A DNA stretch of 64,000 bases from Ramlibacter terrae (GCA_013127575.1 CP053418.1:1-64000), one strand, 5' to 3'; positions 41,291 through 51,106 are shown, numbered from the stretch's first letter. Numbers and translations: made by a program. Notes: generated from the letters alone by a model not told the origin.

Positions 41291-42478
41291 TCAGCGGCGC
41301 GCCGGGCGGGCGCGCAGCGCTTCCTCGTCGATGTCGGTGCCCCAGCCCGGACGGTCCGGCACCAGCAGCTCGCCGTTCTCCACCACCGGCGGATGCGACA
41401 GGTACTCGGTGGCCCACGGCGCCTCGTCCACCCGCAGCTCCATGATGCGGAAGTTGGGCAGCACCGCGCTCAGGTGCGCGCTCATCAGGCTGGCCAGCGC
41501 GCCGACGCAGTTGTGCGGCGCAAAGGTGGTCTCGTACGCATCGGCGAACAGCGCGATGCGCTGGGACTGCCAGACACCGTTCCACAGCGGGTCGACGATC
41601 GCCGTGTCCACCGTCTGCGCCTGCAGGAAGGGCCGGTACTCCGCGATGCCGTGCAGCGCCTCGAGCGAAGCGATCGGCGTGCGCACCGAGCGGCGGATGT
41701 GCGCCAGCGCCTCGGGATCGTTGATGTCCACCTCGAGCCAGAACAGGTTCAGGTGTTCCAGCCGCCGCGCGATGCGCAGGTAGCCCTCCGTGCGCTGGCT
41801 GAAGCTCAGGTCGAGCATCAGACCGACGTCGGGGCCGATCGCTTCGCGGTAGGCGGTCATCTGCTCCTCGATCTGGCCCAGCTGGCGATCGGTGACGGAG
41901 CGGTCGAGGAAGCCCGGCGACGCGCGAAAGCCGCCGTTGAAGAACTGCGGCTTCGGCCCGCCGAAGAACACGGGGTTGGTCTTCACCGCGCGGTAGCCCT
42001 GCGCCACCGCCTCTTTGGCGACATTCCCCAGGTCGTCCAGCGTGCGGACCGGCGGATGGCCGAGCCCTTCGAAGAACGTGTCGCGCGGCGGCGTGCGGTA
42101 GCTGCCGCAGTGGGTCCAGTACACCGGCAGCCGCTGCCGCAGCGCGCCGCCGAGCAGCGTGGAAACCGGCACGCCCGCTGCCTTGCCGGCGACGTCGAGG
42201 CAGGCGTTCTCGATGGCGGCGATGGCCTGCTGCGCCAGGCCGCCGGCGGCCAGCCGCGTGGTGGCGGTCAGCGTCTCGCTCAGCTTGCCGACCTGGCGCG
42301 GGTCCATGCCCGTCGCCGTGCGCATGAAGTCCTGGATCAACGGGTCGATCGACGCATTGGCGAAGCGGTCGTAGTACTCGGCCCAGCCGACCAGGCCCTC
42401 GTCGGTGGTCAGCTTCAGGTACGAGGCGATGCGGTAGCCGGCGTCGGCGTGGATGCTTTCCGCCTGGACGATCTTCAT
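41291..42478 (-). CDS. Mandelate racemase/muconate lactonizing enzyme family (enolase superfamily)
   Basis: 395 residues, intact. N-terminal capping domain, then the barrel with YRAVKTNPVF (a Lys in the K-x-K position), metal ligands Asp in LMLDLSF, Glu in FWLEVDIND and Glu in SLEALHG, and FAPHNCVGALASL with a histidine at the end of the barrel. The family includes acid-sugar dehydratases and racemases. Its ATG overlaps the marR stop (ATGA). Substrate not predictable by eye. Confidence 0.87.
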   Translation of the reverse strand: MKIVQAESIHADAGYRIASYLKLTTDEGLVGWAEYYDRFANASIDPLIQDFMRTATGMDPRQVGKLSETLTATTRLAAGGLAQQAIAAIENACLDVAGKAAGVPVSTLLGGALRQRLPVYWTHCGSYRTPPRDTFFEGLGHPPVRTLDDLGNVAKEAVAQGYRAVKTNPVFFGGPKPQFFNGGFRASPGFLDRSVTDRQLGQIEEQMTAYREAIGPDVGLMLDLSFSQRTEGYLRIARRLEHLNLFWLEVDINDPEALAHIRRSVRTPIASLEALHGIAEYRPFLQAQTVDTAIVDPLWNGVWQSQRIALFADAYETTFAPHNCVGALASLMSAHLSAVLPNFRIMELRVDEAPWATEYLSHPPVVENGELLVPDRPGWGTDIDEEALRARPARR

Positions 42479-43031
42479 GAAGTTCTCCTGGATGCGGCGG
42501 CGCCGGCCAGCGCCGCCGCCTGCGCGCGGCATTGCGGGATGGCCGCCTGCAGTTTCTTGATGGCGCCGTACAGCACGGCCCGCTCCACCGGCTCCAGCAC
42601 CTGCAGCAGTTGCTGCTGGCTGGCGTGCATGGCCGGCAGCAGGCTGCGCGCGAGTTCGCGGCCCTGCTGCGTGATCTCCACGATCACGCGGCGGCCGTGG
42701 GTCGGGTCCTTGCTGACCGCGACCAGGCCGCGCGGGCCGAGCACGCGCAGGATCCGGCTCGCATACGGCTTGTCCATGGCGAGGCCGCGGCACAACTGCG
42801 CGAGCTGCATCGGGCTTTCGGCGTTCAGCCGCGCCAGCATGCGCCACTCGGCGACCGACAGGCCTTGCGAGCGGGCGTAGGTGGAGCTGACGTCCTGCTG
42901 GATCGACTGCGCCAGGCGCAGCAGCATCGTGCCCGGGTACTCCTCGAGCGGGAGGTCGGGGGCAGGCCGGCAGGGGAGGTCCGGGGGCAGTCGTTGCCGG
43001 TCCTGGGTTGGCGGGATGTGGACACGTCCAC
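42475..43031 (-). CDS. MarR-family regulator of the enolase-superfamily operon
   Basis: About 185 residues. Winged helix GLSVAEWRMLARLNAESPMQLAQLCRGLAMDKPYASRILRVL with wing DPTHGRRVIVEIT. A longer-than-usual N-terminal lead of about 35 residues begins at GTG 43031, reached only if one C is restored in a C-run near 42960; the first ATG at 42927 would cut into the first helix. It is first gene of its operon. Confidence 0.8.
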
Positions 43032-43032
43032 A
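43017..43032. promoter_or_regulatory. Inverted repeat at the start of the marR gene
   Basis: TGTGGACACGTCCACA, 7-base half-sites around 2 bases, overlapping the likely GTG start. Size and position suit a MarR autoregulatory operator. Confidence 0.5.
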
Positions 43033-43209
43033 TTGTCGGACGCGCCGCGGACGCCGCGTCTCCGGGCGGACCCCTAGAACCTTGGTGGACCGTCGCCCTG
43101 CGACGGGTTCGCTTTTTCCTGAACGTTACTCCGTCTCCGTCTGCTTTTTCGATTGGGATTCGGCTGCTACCTTCGGCAGCCTGAACACAGTTCCCCCTAG
43201 GAGACCCGC

Positions 43210-44181
43210 ATGAGAAAAGCACTCGCCCTGTTCGCCGTCGTCCTGACGCTCGGCATGACGGTGGGCATCGACGACGCCGAGGCCGCCCGCCGGCTGGGCG
43301 GCGGCAAGTCCACCGGCATGCAGCGCCAGACCACCACCGCGCCGCCGAGCGCGCCCGGCAACGCCACCAACGCACCCGGCCAGGCCGCACCCGCCACGGC
43401 CGGCGCCGCCGCGGCCGCCGCCCCCGCCGCCGCTGCCGCGGCCGGCAAGCGCAGCTGGATGGGCCCGATCGCCGGCCGGCCGCCGGTATCGGCCTGATGG
43501 CGCTCGCCTCGCACTTCGGTTTCGGCGAAGCCATGGCCAACATGATGATGATGGGCCTGCTGGTGATGGTCGTGCTGGCCGTGATCGCCTTCGTGATGCG
43601 CAAGCGCGCGGCGGCGCAAGGCGGCGGCGGCCGGCCGGCGCCGGCGGCGTCGGCCGCATGGGCGGCAACCCGCTGCAGCCGCAGCGTCCGCAGGACGTCG
43701 CCTTCCGCAGCGCCGAACCGGCGCAGCGCGCGGGCGGCTCGATGATCGGCTCGCGCCTGATGGGCGGCACGCCGCTGCAAGGCGTCGACACGCGGGTCGG
43801 CCACATCCCCGCCGACTTCGACACCGCCGCCTTCGCCCGCAATGCGCAGGACCAGTTCATGGCCCTGCAAGCGGCCAACGACGCGCGCGACCTCGGCCGC
43901 CTGCGCGACTACCTCACGCCGGAGATGTTCGAGGCCGTCCGCGCCGACATCGCCGAACGCGGCGACGCGCCGCAGCGCACCGAAGTCTTCGGCCTGCAGG
44001 CGCAGGTGCTGGACGTGGCCGAGGAAGCCGACCGCTACATCGTGAGCGTGCGCTTCACGGGCAGCGTGCGCGACGAGCAGGGCGCGGTGCCCGAAGACCT
44101 CGACGAGGTCTGGCACTGGCCAAGCCGCGCACCGGCTTCGGCGGCTGGCTCATCGCCGGCATCCAGCAGTCGGGCAGCTAA
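43210..44181 (+). CDS. Tim44-like domain membrane protein
   Basis: About 324 residues. A signal segment (KALALFAVVLTLGMTVG) is followed by an Ala/Pro/Gly-rich linker, two hydrophobic segments (MGPIAGLAAGIGLMALASHFGFG and MMGLLVMVVLAVIAFVM), and a C-terminal Tim44-like domain of about 140 residues (FARNAQDQFMALQAANDARDLGRL, LTPEMFEAVRADI, FGLQAQVLDVAEE). The role of bacterial Tim44-like proteins is unclear. Missing bases at 43470 (CCTGG), 43649 (CCNGG) and 44117 (CCTGG) restore one frame. Confidence 0.85.
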
Positions 44182-45052
44182 CGCAGCAGGCGCTGCACGA
44201 GCGGATGCTGGATCTTCCGCTCCGCCGAAATCAGGAAGAAGTGCTCCACCAGGTCCGGGGCTTCGCCGAGCAGGCGCATGCCCTTGTCCTTGAGCACCTC
44301 GTCCTGCGACCACTGGGATGAGGGAAAGGCGCCCATGCCGCCGCGGCCGAAAGCCGCGAGCAGGGCGCTGTCCTCGAATTCGCCCGCGATGTGCGGGCGG
44401 ATGCCATGGCGCTCGAACCACTGGTCCAGCCGCGGCCGCACCGCGGCGTGGCTGGTGGGCAGCAGCACCGGCAGTTCGGACAGGCAGGCCGGAAACGGCA
44501 GCTTGCTGCGCCGGCCATCGCCACGGGCGCGAACCACGCCATGGGCGCGTCGCCCAACGCATGGCTGTACAGGCGCAGGTTCGGGTTGGGCGGCGCGGCG
44601 CGGTCCGACAGCACCGCGTCGAGCCGGTGCAGCGCCAGGTCGGCCAGCAGCCGGTCGAATTCGTCTTCGTGGCACAGCAGCCGCACCCGTGGATCCTCCA
44701 GCGCCGGCTGCAGCAGCTGGCGGACCACCAGCTTGGGCAGGCCGTCCGACATGCCCACCGCCAGCCGCAGGCCTTGCCCGGTCGCCGCTTCGCGCACGGC
44801 TGCCGGCAGCTGCTCGCCGATCTGGAAGATCTGGTCGGCATGCCGCATCGCGGCCACGCCGGCTTCCGTCAGCACGATGCCGCGCCCGGCAGGCTTGAAC
44901 AGCGAATAGCCCAGCGCCTGCTCCAGCGCGCGCACCTGCGCGCTGACCGTCTGCACCGCCATGTCGAGCCGCGCCGCGCCGCGCGAGATGCCGCCCTCCT
45001 TGGCGACGACCCAGAAGTAGTACAGGTGGCGATAGTTCAGCGGCGCGGTCAT
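44178..45052 (-). CDS. nhaR: LysR-type activator, NhaR-like
   Basis: About 291 residues. The opening NYRHLYYFWVVAKEGGISRGAARL is very close to NhaR, and the end (GEFEDSALLAAFG, then AERKIQHPLVQRL) follows it as well. In E. coli NhaR senses sodium and activates the NhaA antiporter; no antiporter is in the window. A divergent MFS gene starts 41 bases away. A C is missing near 44513 (CCCGG). Confidence 0.85.
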
Positions 45053-45093
45053 GCCGCCGAGTGTGCCTTGGTGGGTATCCTGCTGCCCACCGC

Positions 45094-46279
45094 ATGACCA
45101 CGCACACCACTCCTCCCGCCGACCGGTCGCTCTGGTCCGCCTTCCTCCCGCTGCTGCCCCTGATCTCCGCCGTCTTCGTCGCCTACCTCGCGATGGGCAT
45201 GGCGCTGCCGGTGGTGCCCCGCCACGTGCACGACACGCTCGGGCAGTCCACGCTGGCCGTGGGCGTGGTGATGGGCGCGCAGTACGCCTCGGCCTTCTTC
45301 GCCCGCATGTGGGCCGGCGAAGTCACCGACGGCCGCGGCGCGCGCCTGTCGGTGCTGTCGGGGCTGGTGGGCGCCAGCTGCGTCGGCGGCGTCTACCTGC
45401 TGTCGCTCGCCTTCGTCGGCCAGCCGCGGCTGTCGCTCGGCATCCTGTTCGCCGGCCGGCTGTTAACCGGCGTGGCCGAGAGCTTCATCATCACCGCGAT
45501 GCTCTCCGGGGCATCGCGCGCATGGGCCCCGCGCATGCTGGCAAGGTGATCGGCTGGGTCGGCATGGCGCTGTTCGGCGCCTACGGGGCGGGGGCGCCGA
45601 TCGGCATGTGGGTGCACGGGCACTTCGGTTTCGCCGGCATCGCACGGGCCACGGTGCTGGTGCCGCTGGCCGCGCTCGCCATCGTGCACCGGATCGCCGG
45701 CGTGCCGCCCGGCACGGCGAAGCGCCAGCCCTTCTACCGCGTGCTCGGCGCCGTCAAGCTGCCGGGCGTCGCCTTGACGCTGACCTCGGTGGGCTACGCG
45801 ATGATCACCGTGTTCATTACGCTGATGTTCGCGGAGCGCGGGTGGGGCGGTGCGGCGCTGGCCCTGACCAGCATGGGCGGCGGCTTCATCGTGGCGCGGC
45901 TGTTCTTCGGCCACCTGCCCGACCAGCTGGGTGGCGCGCGGGTGGCGCTGGCCTGCGTGCTGGCCACCGCGGCCGGCCAGTTGCTGATCTGGGGTGCACC
46001 CGGCGCCGTGCTCGCCTGCGCCGGGGCGGCGCTGACCGGTGGCGGCTACGCGCTGGCCTTCCGGGCTTTCGGCGTCGAGGCCGTGCGGCGCGCCCCGCCG
46101 GAGAGCCGCGGCGCCGCCATGGGCGCTTACGTCGCCTTCCGGGACATCGCCATGCTGGTGTCGGCGCCCCTCGGCGGCCTGCTCGCCCAGTGGGTCGGCT
46201 TGCGTTCGATCTACCGGCGGGCGCAGTGGCGGCGGCGCTGGCGGCCATCGCCGCCGCGGCGATGATGCGAAAGTCGTAG
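45094..46279 (+). CDS. Major facilitator superfamily transporter (YfcJ/YhhS-like)
   Basis: About 395 residues, 12 predicted membrane spans. Typical MFS motif A in RMWAGEVTDGRGARL between spans 2 and 3, and GHLPDQLGGARV between 8 and 9. It resembles the E. coli YfcJ/YhhS efflux-like group. Divergent from nhaR, which may regulate it. T is missing near 45508 and 46210, each CCTGG read as CCGG. An intrinsic terminator follows 30 bases after the stop. Confidence 0.86.
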
Positions 46280-46309
46280 CCGCGCCCCGTTTTCTGCACG
46301 GAAACCACG

Positions 46310-46335
46310 AATCGCCCCGCAGGGCGATTTTTTTT
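46310..46335 (+). terminator. Intrinsic terminator of the MFS gene
   Basis: Stem ATCGCCCT-type: ATCGCCC pairs with GGGCGAT around CGCA, followed by nine Ts. Strong rho-independent signal. Confidence 0.85.
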
Positions 46336-46655
46336 CGCCGTTGAAAGCCTGTGGAGCGTTCCGGCACAACCTCGACCTTATCCACACCGACCGGCGCCGC
46401 CGCCGAGTTGTCCCTGTCGGCGCGACACCAGAAAAGCACGGCTGCCCACAGTCCGCCAGCGCACGCAAGTGCCTGTGCCGGCAAGCGGAAATGGCGGTTA
46501 TCCACACCGCGGACCGGCCATCTACTACTACGACTATCTTGAAAAAGAAGTCCTAGGAGAAGACAAGTCCCCAAACCGCCGGGGCCGCCGGAGGCCGCTT
46601 GCAGCCGCTGCGGCCCGGCGCAGAATGCGACGCTTCGGGTCAAACAGGGGTGGTC
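46336..46655. other. Intergenic region with two perfect DnaA boxes
   Basis: 320 bases without a gene. TTATCCACA, the consensus DnaA box, occurs at 46378-46386 and 46498-46506 in the same orientation, each within TTATCCACACCG, exactly 120 bases apart. A weaker box (CTGCCCACA) lies between at about 46441, and an AT-richer stretch with TACTACTACGACTATCTTG follows the second box. The promoter of the downstream NnrU gene should also be here. Confidence 0.6.
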
Positions 46656-47236
46656 ATGGCGATGCTGGTCCTGGGCCTGGTGCTGTTCCCGGGCGTGCAC
46701 TCCACGCGGATCGTGGCCGACGGGTGGCGATCGCAGGTGGTGGCGCGCGTCGGCGAGAAGCCGTGGAAGGCGATTTACGCGCTGTTGTCGATCGTCGGCT
46801 TCGTGCTGGTCGTGATCGGCTACGGGGCGGCGCGGCAAAGCCCGGTGGTGCTGTGGCCGCAGCCGCCGGTGGCCATGCGCCACGTGGCGGCCCTGCTCAC
46901 GCTGGTGGCTTTCGTGCTGCTGGCCGCGGCGTACGTGCCGGGCAACCAGCTCAAGGCGAAGCTGCACCACCCGATGGTGCTGGGCGTCAAGGCGTGGGCG
47001 CTGGCGCACCTGCTGGCCAACAACACGCTGGCCGACCTGCTGCTGTTCGGGTCGTTCTGGCGTGGGCGGTGGCGGACTTCGCGTCTTCGCGCCGCCGCGA
47101 CCGCGCCAGCGGCAAGGTCTACGCGCCCGGCAATGGGACGCGCACGGCGATCACGCTGGTGGCGGGCGTGATCGCGTGGGCGGCCTTCGCCTTCTGGCTG
47201 CACCCGCTGTGGATCGGCGTGCGGCCGATGGGATGA
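46656..47236 (+). CDS. NnrU-family membrane protein
   Basis: About 193 residues with five to six membrane spans. NnrU marks: LFPGVHSTRIVADGWR at the start, KPWKAIYALLSIVGF, LKHPMVLGVKAWALAHLLANNTLADLLLFGSFLAW, which includes the family KxxHPxxxGVKxWAxAHLxxNG pattern. NnrU was first linked to nitric oxide/nitrite metabolism; in Burkholderiales it is widespread without denitrification genes. A C is missing near 47060 (CCTGG). Confidence 0.88.
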
Positions 47237-47245
47237 CGCGCGCGG

Positions 47246-47470
47246 TCAGGCGGGCTGGCCGCGGCCGGTCTGCTCCTGCAGTTCGTCGATCCGCTTGGAC
47301 GCCTCCGCCTTGGTCAGCTTGTCGTCGAACTCCACCTTGGCCTCTTCGCTGAGCGTCTTCAGGTACGACCGCTGGGCGCCCGTCATGGGTTCGTCGCCGG
47401 TGACCCAGTCTTCCGGATCCTTTTCCATGTTGCTGTGCGGCGCCTGCGCCTGGGTTTGCCTGTCGGTCAT
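47246..47470 (-). CDS. DUF3072 family small protein
   Basis: 74 residues, intact. Carries the whole family core: DPEDWVTGDEPMTGAQRSYL, then LSEEAKVEFDDKLTKAEASKRIDELQ. Cytoplasmic, charged, function unknown. Convergent with NnrU, stops 9 bases apart. Confidence 0.88.
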   Translation of the reverse strand: MTDRQTQAQAPHSNMEKDPEDWVTGDEPMTGAQRSYLKTLSEEAKVEFDDKLTKAEASKRIDELQEQTGRGQPA

Positions 47471-47581
47471 GCTTGCTCCTATACTGTGGTTCCAGACAGT
47501 GTGACGCCGGGCCCAGCGCCAGTGTTGTAGGTGGAGTTCGCCTGTTTGCCCTCCCAGCCTTCGAAACCAAGGAGCAACTTC

Positions 47582-47989
47582 ATGGCCGAGCCATCCGACA
47601 GCATCCTCTCCCACGTCTCCGTGGGCACCAACCAGTACGACCGCGCCAAGGCCTTCTACGACGTTGTGCTGGGCACCCTGCAGATCAACCTGTTCATGGA
47701 CTTTCCCGGCGGCGCCGGCTACGGCCGCAAGTTCCCCGAGTTCTGGGTGCAGGCGCCGCACGACGGCCAGCGCGCCAGCGCGGGGAACGGCGTGCACGTG
47801 AGCTTCCTCGCCAACTCCGTCGAGGAGGTGAAGGCCTTCCACGCCAAGGCGCTCGAGCTCGGCGGCACCGACGACGGCGCGCCCGGCTACCGCCACGAGT
47901 ACACGCCCGGCTACTACGCGGCCTTCGTGCGCGACCTCGACGGCAACAAGATCGAAGCCATGCTGATCGAGGGACAGCGCACTTCCTAG
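47582..47989 (+). CDS. Glyoxalase/VOC superfamily protein
   Basis: 135 residues, intact. Two-module VOC fold: ILSHVSVGTNQYDRAKAFYDVVLG, FWVQAPHDGQ, GNGVHVSFLANSVEEVKAFHAKALELGG and YYAAFVRDLDGNKIEAM. Likely metal ligands are the His in SHVSVG, the His in VHVSF and the Glu in IEAML. AAGGAG precedes the ATG. Substrate unknown. Confidence 0.88.
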   Translation: MAEPSDSILSHVSVGTNQYDRAKAFYDVVLGTLQINLFMDFPGGAGYGRKFPEFWVQAPHDGQRASAGNGVHVSFLANSVEEVKAFHAKALELGGTDDGAPGYRHEYTPGYYAAFVRDLDGNKIEAMLIEGQRTS

Positions 47990-48070
47990 AAGACAGGGAA
48001 CCGTCCGACAGCGCCCGCGCGGCGCCCTTTCCAGAATGGAACGAAGCATCCAACAAGGAAAGGACCCGCC

Positions 48071-48865
48071 ATGGACGATTTGAAAGCACCGCGGCCCCGG
48101 CCGTCGTCACAGGCGCCTCGAGCGGCATCGGCTACCACGGCCCGGCTGGCCGCGGAACACGGCCACGACCTGATCGTGGCGGCCGATACGCCACTGCAGC
48201 AGGCCGTCAGCGATTTCCAGGCGCTCGGAGCCAAGGTGGAGTCGGTCGAAGCCGACCTGGCCAGCACCGACGGCGTGCAGAAGCTGGTCGATTGCATCGG
48301 CGGCCGGCCGGTCGATGTCTTGATGGCCAACGCCGGCCACGGTCTCGGCGGCGCCTTCCCGGAGCAGGACTTCCAGGCCGTGCTGCACGTGATCAACACC
48401 AACATCACCGGCACGGTCCACCTGATCCAGCAGGTGGCCGGGCAGATGGTGGGGCGCGGCAGCGGCCGCATCCTCATCACCGGCTCCATCGCCGGCTTCC
48501 AGCCGGGCAGCTTCCGTGCGGTCTACAACGGCACCAAGGCCTTCGTCGACTCGTTTTCGATGGCGCTGCGCAACGAGATCAAGCACAGCCCGGTGACGGT
48601 CAGCTGCCTGATGCCGGGCCCCACGGACACCGAGTTCTTCCACCGGGCCGACATGGAGACCACCAAGGTGGCCAACGACCCGAAGATGATGATGCAGCCC
48701 GACGAAGTGGCGCGCATCGGCTTCGACGCCATGCTCAAGGGCGAAGCCGACGTGGTGGCCGGCTGGAAGAACAAGCTGCAGGTCGTGATGAGCAAGGTGA
48801 TGCCCGCGCAGGCCACCGCCGAGATGCACCGCAAGCTGGCCGAGCCCGGCAGCGCCGAGAAGTAA
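48071..48865 (+). CDS. Short-chain dehydrogenase/reductase
   Basis: About 265 residues. Cofactor loop VVTGASSGIGYHLARL, MANAGHG, catalytic ITGSIAG (Ser) and VYNGTKAF (Tyr-x3-Lys), then SCLMPGPTDTEFF. The N-terminal 40 codons are out of frame because one A is missing near 48084 (AAAA read AAA) and two bases near 48139 (CACCTGGCC read CACGGCC). AAGGA precedes the ATG. Oxidoreductase of unknown substrate, 81 bases after the VOC gene. Confidence 0.86.
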   Translation: MDDLKAPRPRPSSQAPRAASATTARLAAEHGHDLIVAADTPLQQAVSDFQALGAKVESVEADLASTDGVQKLVDCIGGRPVDVLMANAGHGLGGAFPEQDFQAVLHVINTNITGTVHLIQQVAGQMVGRGSGRILITGSIAGFQPGSFRAVYNGTKAFVDSFSMALRNEIKHSPVTVSCLMPGPTDTEFFHRADMETTKVANDPKMMMQPDEVARIGFDAMLKGEADVVAGWKNKLQVVMSKVMPAQATAEMHRKLAEPGSAEK

Positions 48866-48884
48866 GCAACCCCGGGAGTAACGC

Positions 48885-49120
48885 ATGAGCCATCGCTACC
48901 ATCCGCATCCCGAAGACAAGCAGGCCTCGCAGTCGGGCAAGAACGAGAACGACAGCAACAAGCAGGGCGAGCAGGCGCCGACGCAGAAGAACGAGGGCCG
49001 CCGCACGCCGGAAAGCCGGCACGATCGCGAGAACCAGGTCGGCGGGACCAACCAGCACCGGTGCGCACCGGCACCTCCGGGCAAGGCGACAAGGGCGGCC
49101 CGAACAGCCGCACCGGCTGA
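48885..49120 (+). CDS. Small hydrophilic protein of unknown function
   Basis: 78 residues after repair. Almost no hydrophobic residues; rich in Lys, Asn, Gln, Glu and Gly (SGKNENDSNKQGEQAPTQKN), with a repeated QxGGTN/GGPNS flavour near the end. Such disordered, hydrophilic proteins can be stress-related (like general-stress or desiccation proteins), but that is only inference. GGGAG lies 7 bases before the ATG. One G is missing near 49062 (CCGGG). Confidence 0.65.
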
Positions 49121-49123
49121 GCG

Positions 49124-49339
49124 TCAGGCCCGGTGGACGGGCGCCAGCAGTCGGCGTACTCGAAACAGCGCGCCAATCCCAGCTGGCAGCCGCACGGCCG
49201 CCAGCGGCCGTCGGCCTGCTTGACGAAGTTCTGGTGCCTGCCAACAGGCGGCGCAGCACCGGGTCGAACGTGTCCACGGGCGGGGTGCCAGCGCGGCGGC
49301 AACGACGCTGCCGGTGGCGAACGAGTCGGTGGGGCTCAT
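49124..49339 (-). CDS. Small cysteine-containing protein of unknown function
   Basis: About 72 residues only after restoring three bases: one near 49285, one at about 49239 (CCAGG) and one near 49131 (CCNGG). The product runs MSPTDSFATGSVV, PPVDTFDPVLRRLLAGTRNFVKQADGRW, then CGCQLGLARCFEYADCW. Four cysteines in 17 residues near the end suggest a metal site. The stop lies 3 bases from the convergent stop of the gene at 48885. I do not recognise the family. Confidence 0.45.
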   Translation of the reverse strand: MSPTDSFATGSVVAAALAPRPWTRSTRCCAACWQAPELRQAGRRPLAAVRLPAGIGALFRVRRLLAPVHRA

Positions 49340-49458
49340 GGGTTGCGGATTCTGCACCTCTCCACAACGGCAGGCCAGCCGCGCAGTTGACACTGCGGCA
49401 AGAACGCAACGCAAAGCGGCGTAAAGAGGTTTTGCGCGCCGCCCGGCTTGCGCGAGCC

Positions 49459-49946
49459 TTACAGCTGCACGCCGACGCGGCGGGGAAACAGCTCGCGTTC
49501 GATGTTCTGCAGCATCGACGTCCAGCCGCGGCGGGACGGTTCCTCGTGAAAATGCGCGTCGCGGCCGGCGCCGAGGTCCTGCGTGATGGTCACTTCGCAG
49601 GTGCTGGAGCCGAGCGGCTGGAAGTCGACCGTGACGCGGGTGCTCTCGTCGGCGCCGAAGTTCAGCACGCTGAGGTCGAACACGAGCCGTTGCGGGCGAT
49701 CGATCTCGACGTACTTGCCGGGTGGACGACGTCGAAGACGCTTTCGTCGCCTTCGGCGGCAGGGCGGCGATCCGTCACGGTGAAGCCGCCGCCCACGGTG
49801 GGCTGGATCTGGCACTGCATGACGTTGCCGGTGCGGGTGCGGAACAGGAAACGCGAGGCCTGGGCCGGGGTCAGCCAGGCGTCGAACAACTTCTCCGCCG
49901 GCGCGCAATACCGGTGGGAGACACGCACGATCACAGCGGAGCTCAT
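49459..49946 (-). CDS. SRPBCC/AHSA1-like domain protein
   Basis: About 162 residues. START-like fold typical of AHSA1: [66 protein letters not shown], and [15 protein letters not shown]. These small proteins often bind hydrophobic ligands or help chaperones. One G is missing near 49722 (CCCGGG). It follows minE on the same strand with 68 bases between, probably a separate unit. Confidence 0.83.
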
Positions 49947-50014
49947 CCTTGGTTTATCGCGCTGCCGGGCCCCGCTGTCAATCCTGTCAAAGTTGCCGGT
50001 GTTAGCGTGCCAAC

Positions 50015-50275
50015 TCAGCGGGCGTCGGGCAGCTCGATCTTGATGTCCAGCACTTCGAGGTTGTCCCTGGCGTTCCAGGTTCACCTTCAGGTGCTCGGGA
50101 TCGATCTTCACGTACTTGCTGATCACGGCCACCAGGTCGCGCTGCAGGGCCGGCAGGTAGTCGGGCGTGGCGGCGCTGCGGCCGCTGCGCTCGTGGGCGG
50201 GATGATCTGCAGCCGCTCCTTGGCGACGCTGGCGGTCTTCTTCTTCTCCCCCAGCAGGAAGGACAGGATGGACAT
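50015..50275 (-). CDS. minE: Cell division topological specificity factor MinE
   Basis: About 86 residues. Membrane-targeting and MinD-binding start [31 protein letters not shown], then [33 protein letters not shown] and the closing [13 protein letters not shown]. It stimulates MinD ATPase so the division inhibitor oscillates pole to pole. One G is missing near 50201 (CCCGG) and one G is extra near 50076 (CCAGG read CCAGGG). Start overlaps the minD stop. Confidence 0.92.
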
Positions 50276-50277
50276 CA

Positions 50278-51092
50278 TCACTTCCCCCGAACAGGCGCTT
50301 GAGGAAGCCGGCCTTCTGCGCGTCGATGAAGCGCAGCGGCTTGTCTTCGCCGAGGAAACGCGCCACCACGTCCTGGTAGGCCTCGCTGACGTCGGTGCCC
50401 TTCAGGTGCACGGCCGGCGTGCCCTGGTTGCTGGCCTGCAGCACCGATTCGCTTTCGGGGATCACGCCGATGAGCGGGATGCGCAGGATGTCCTGGATGT
50501 CTTCCAGCGACAGCATCTGGCCCTGGTCGACCCGCGCGGGGTTGTAGCGCGTGATCAGCAGGTGCTCCTTGATCGGTTCCTTGCCTTCGATCGCCCGCTT
50601 CGTCTTGCTGGAGAGCATGCCGAGGATGCGGTCGGAGTCGCGCACCGACGAGACCTCGGGGTTGGTCACCACCAGCGCCTCGTCGGCGAAGTGCATGGCC
50701 ATCAGCGCGCCGGTCTCGATGCCGGCCGGCGAGTCGCACACGATGTACTCGAAGCCCATCGCGGCCAGGTCGTCCAGCACGCGCTCGACGCCGTCCTTGG
50801 ACAGCGCTTCCTTGTCGCGGGTCTGGCTGGCGGCCAGCACCGAGAGGTGGTCGTTGTGCTTGTCCTTGATCAGCGCCTGGTTCAGCGTGGCCTCGCCGTG
50901 GATCACGTTGACGAAGTCGTACACCACGCGCCGCTCGCAGCCCATGATCAGGTCGAGGTTGCGCAGGCCGACGTCGAAGTCGATCACGGCGGTCTTGTGG
51001 CCGCGCAGGGCCAGTCCGCTGGCGAAGCTGGCGCTGGTGGTGGTCTTGCCCACCCCGCCCTTGCCGGAAGTGACGACGATGATCTTTGCCAT
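50278..51092 (-). CDS. minD: Septum site-determining ATPase MinD
   Basis: About 271 residues, matching E. coli MinD. Deviant Walker [14 protein letters not shown] at residues 9-21, DFDVGLRN, the switch [10 protein letters not shown], and [19 protein letters not shown]. The end FLKRLFGG is the amphipathic membrane-targeting helix. One G is missing in a G-run at 50286, which otherwise would run the frame into minE. Sits between minC and minE as in most proteobacteria. Confidence 0.95.
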
Positions 51093-51106
51093 GGGTGGGT
51101 GTGTCC

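Noticed and set aside
44178..46279. nhaR-nhaA sodium antiporter pair
   Set aside because: The divergent gene is an MFS transporter with motif A, not an NhaA antiporter.
46336..46655. Chromosomal origin of replication
   Set aside because: Only two strong DnaA boxes and no dense box array or clear AT-rich unwinding element; dnaN-gyrB at the left edge places the usual origin elsewhere.
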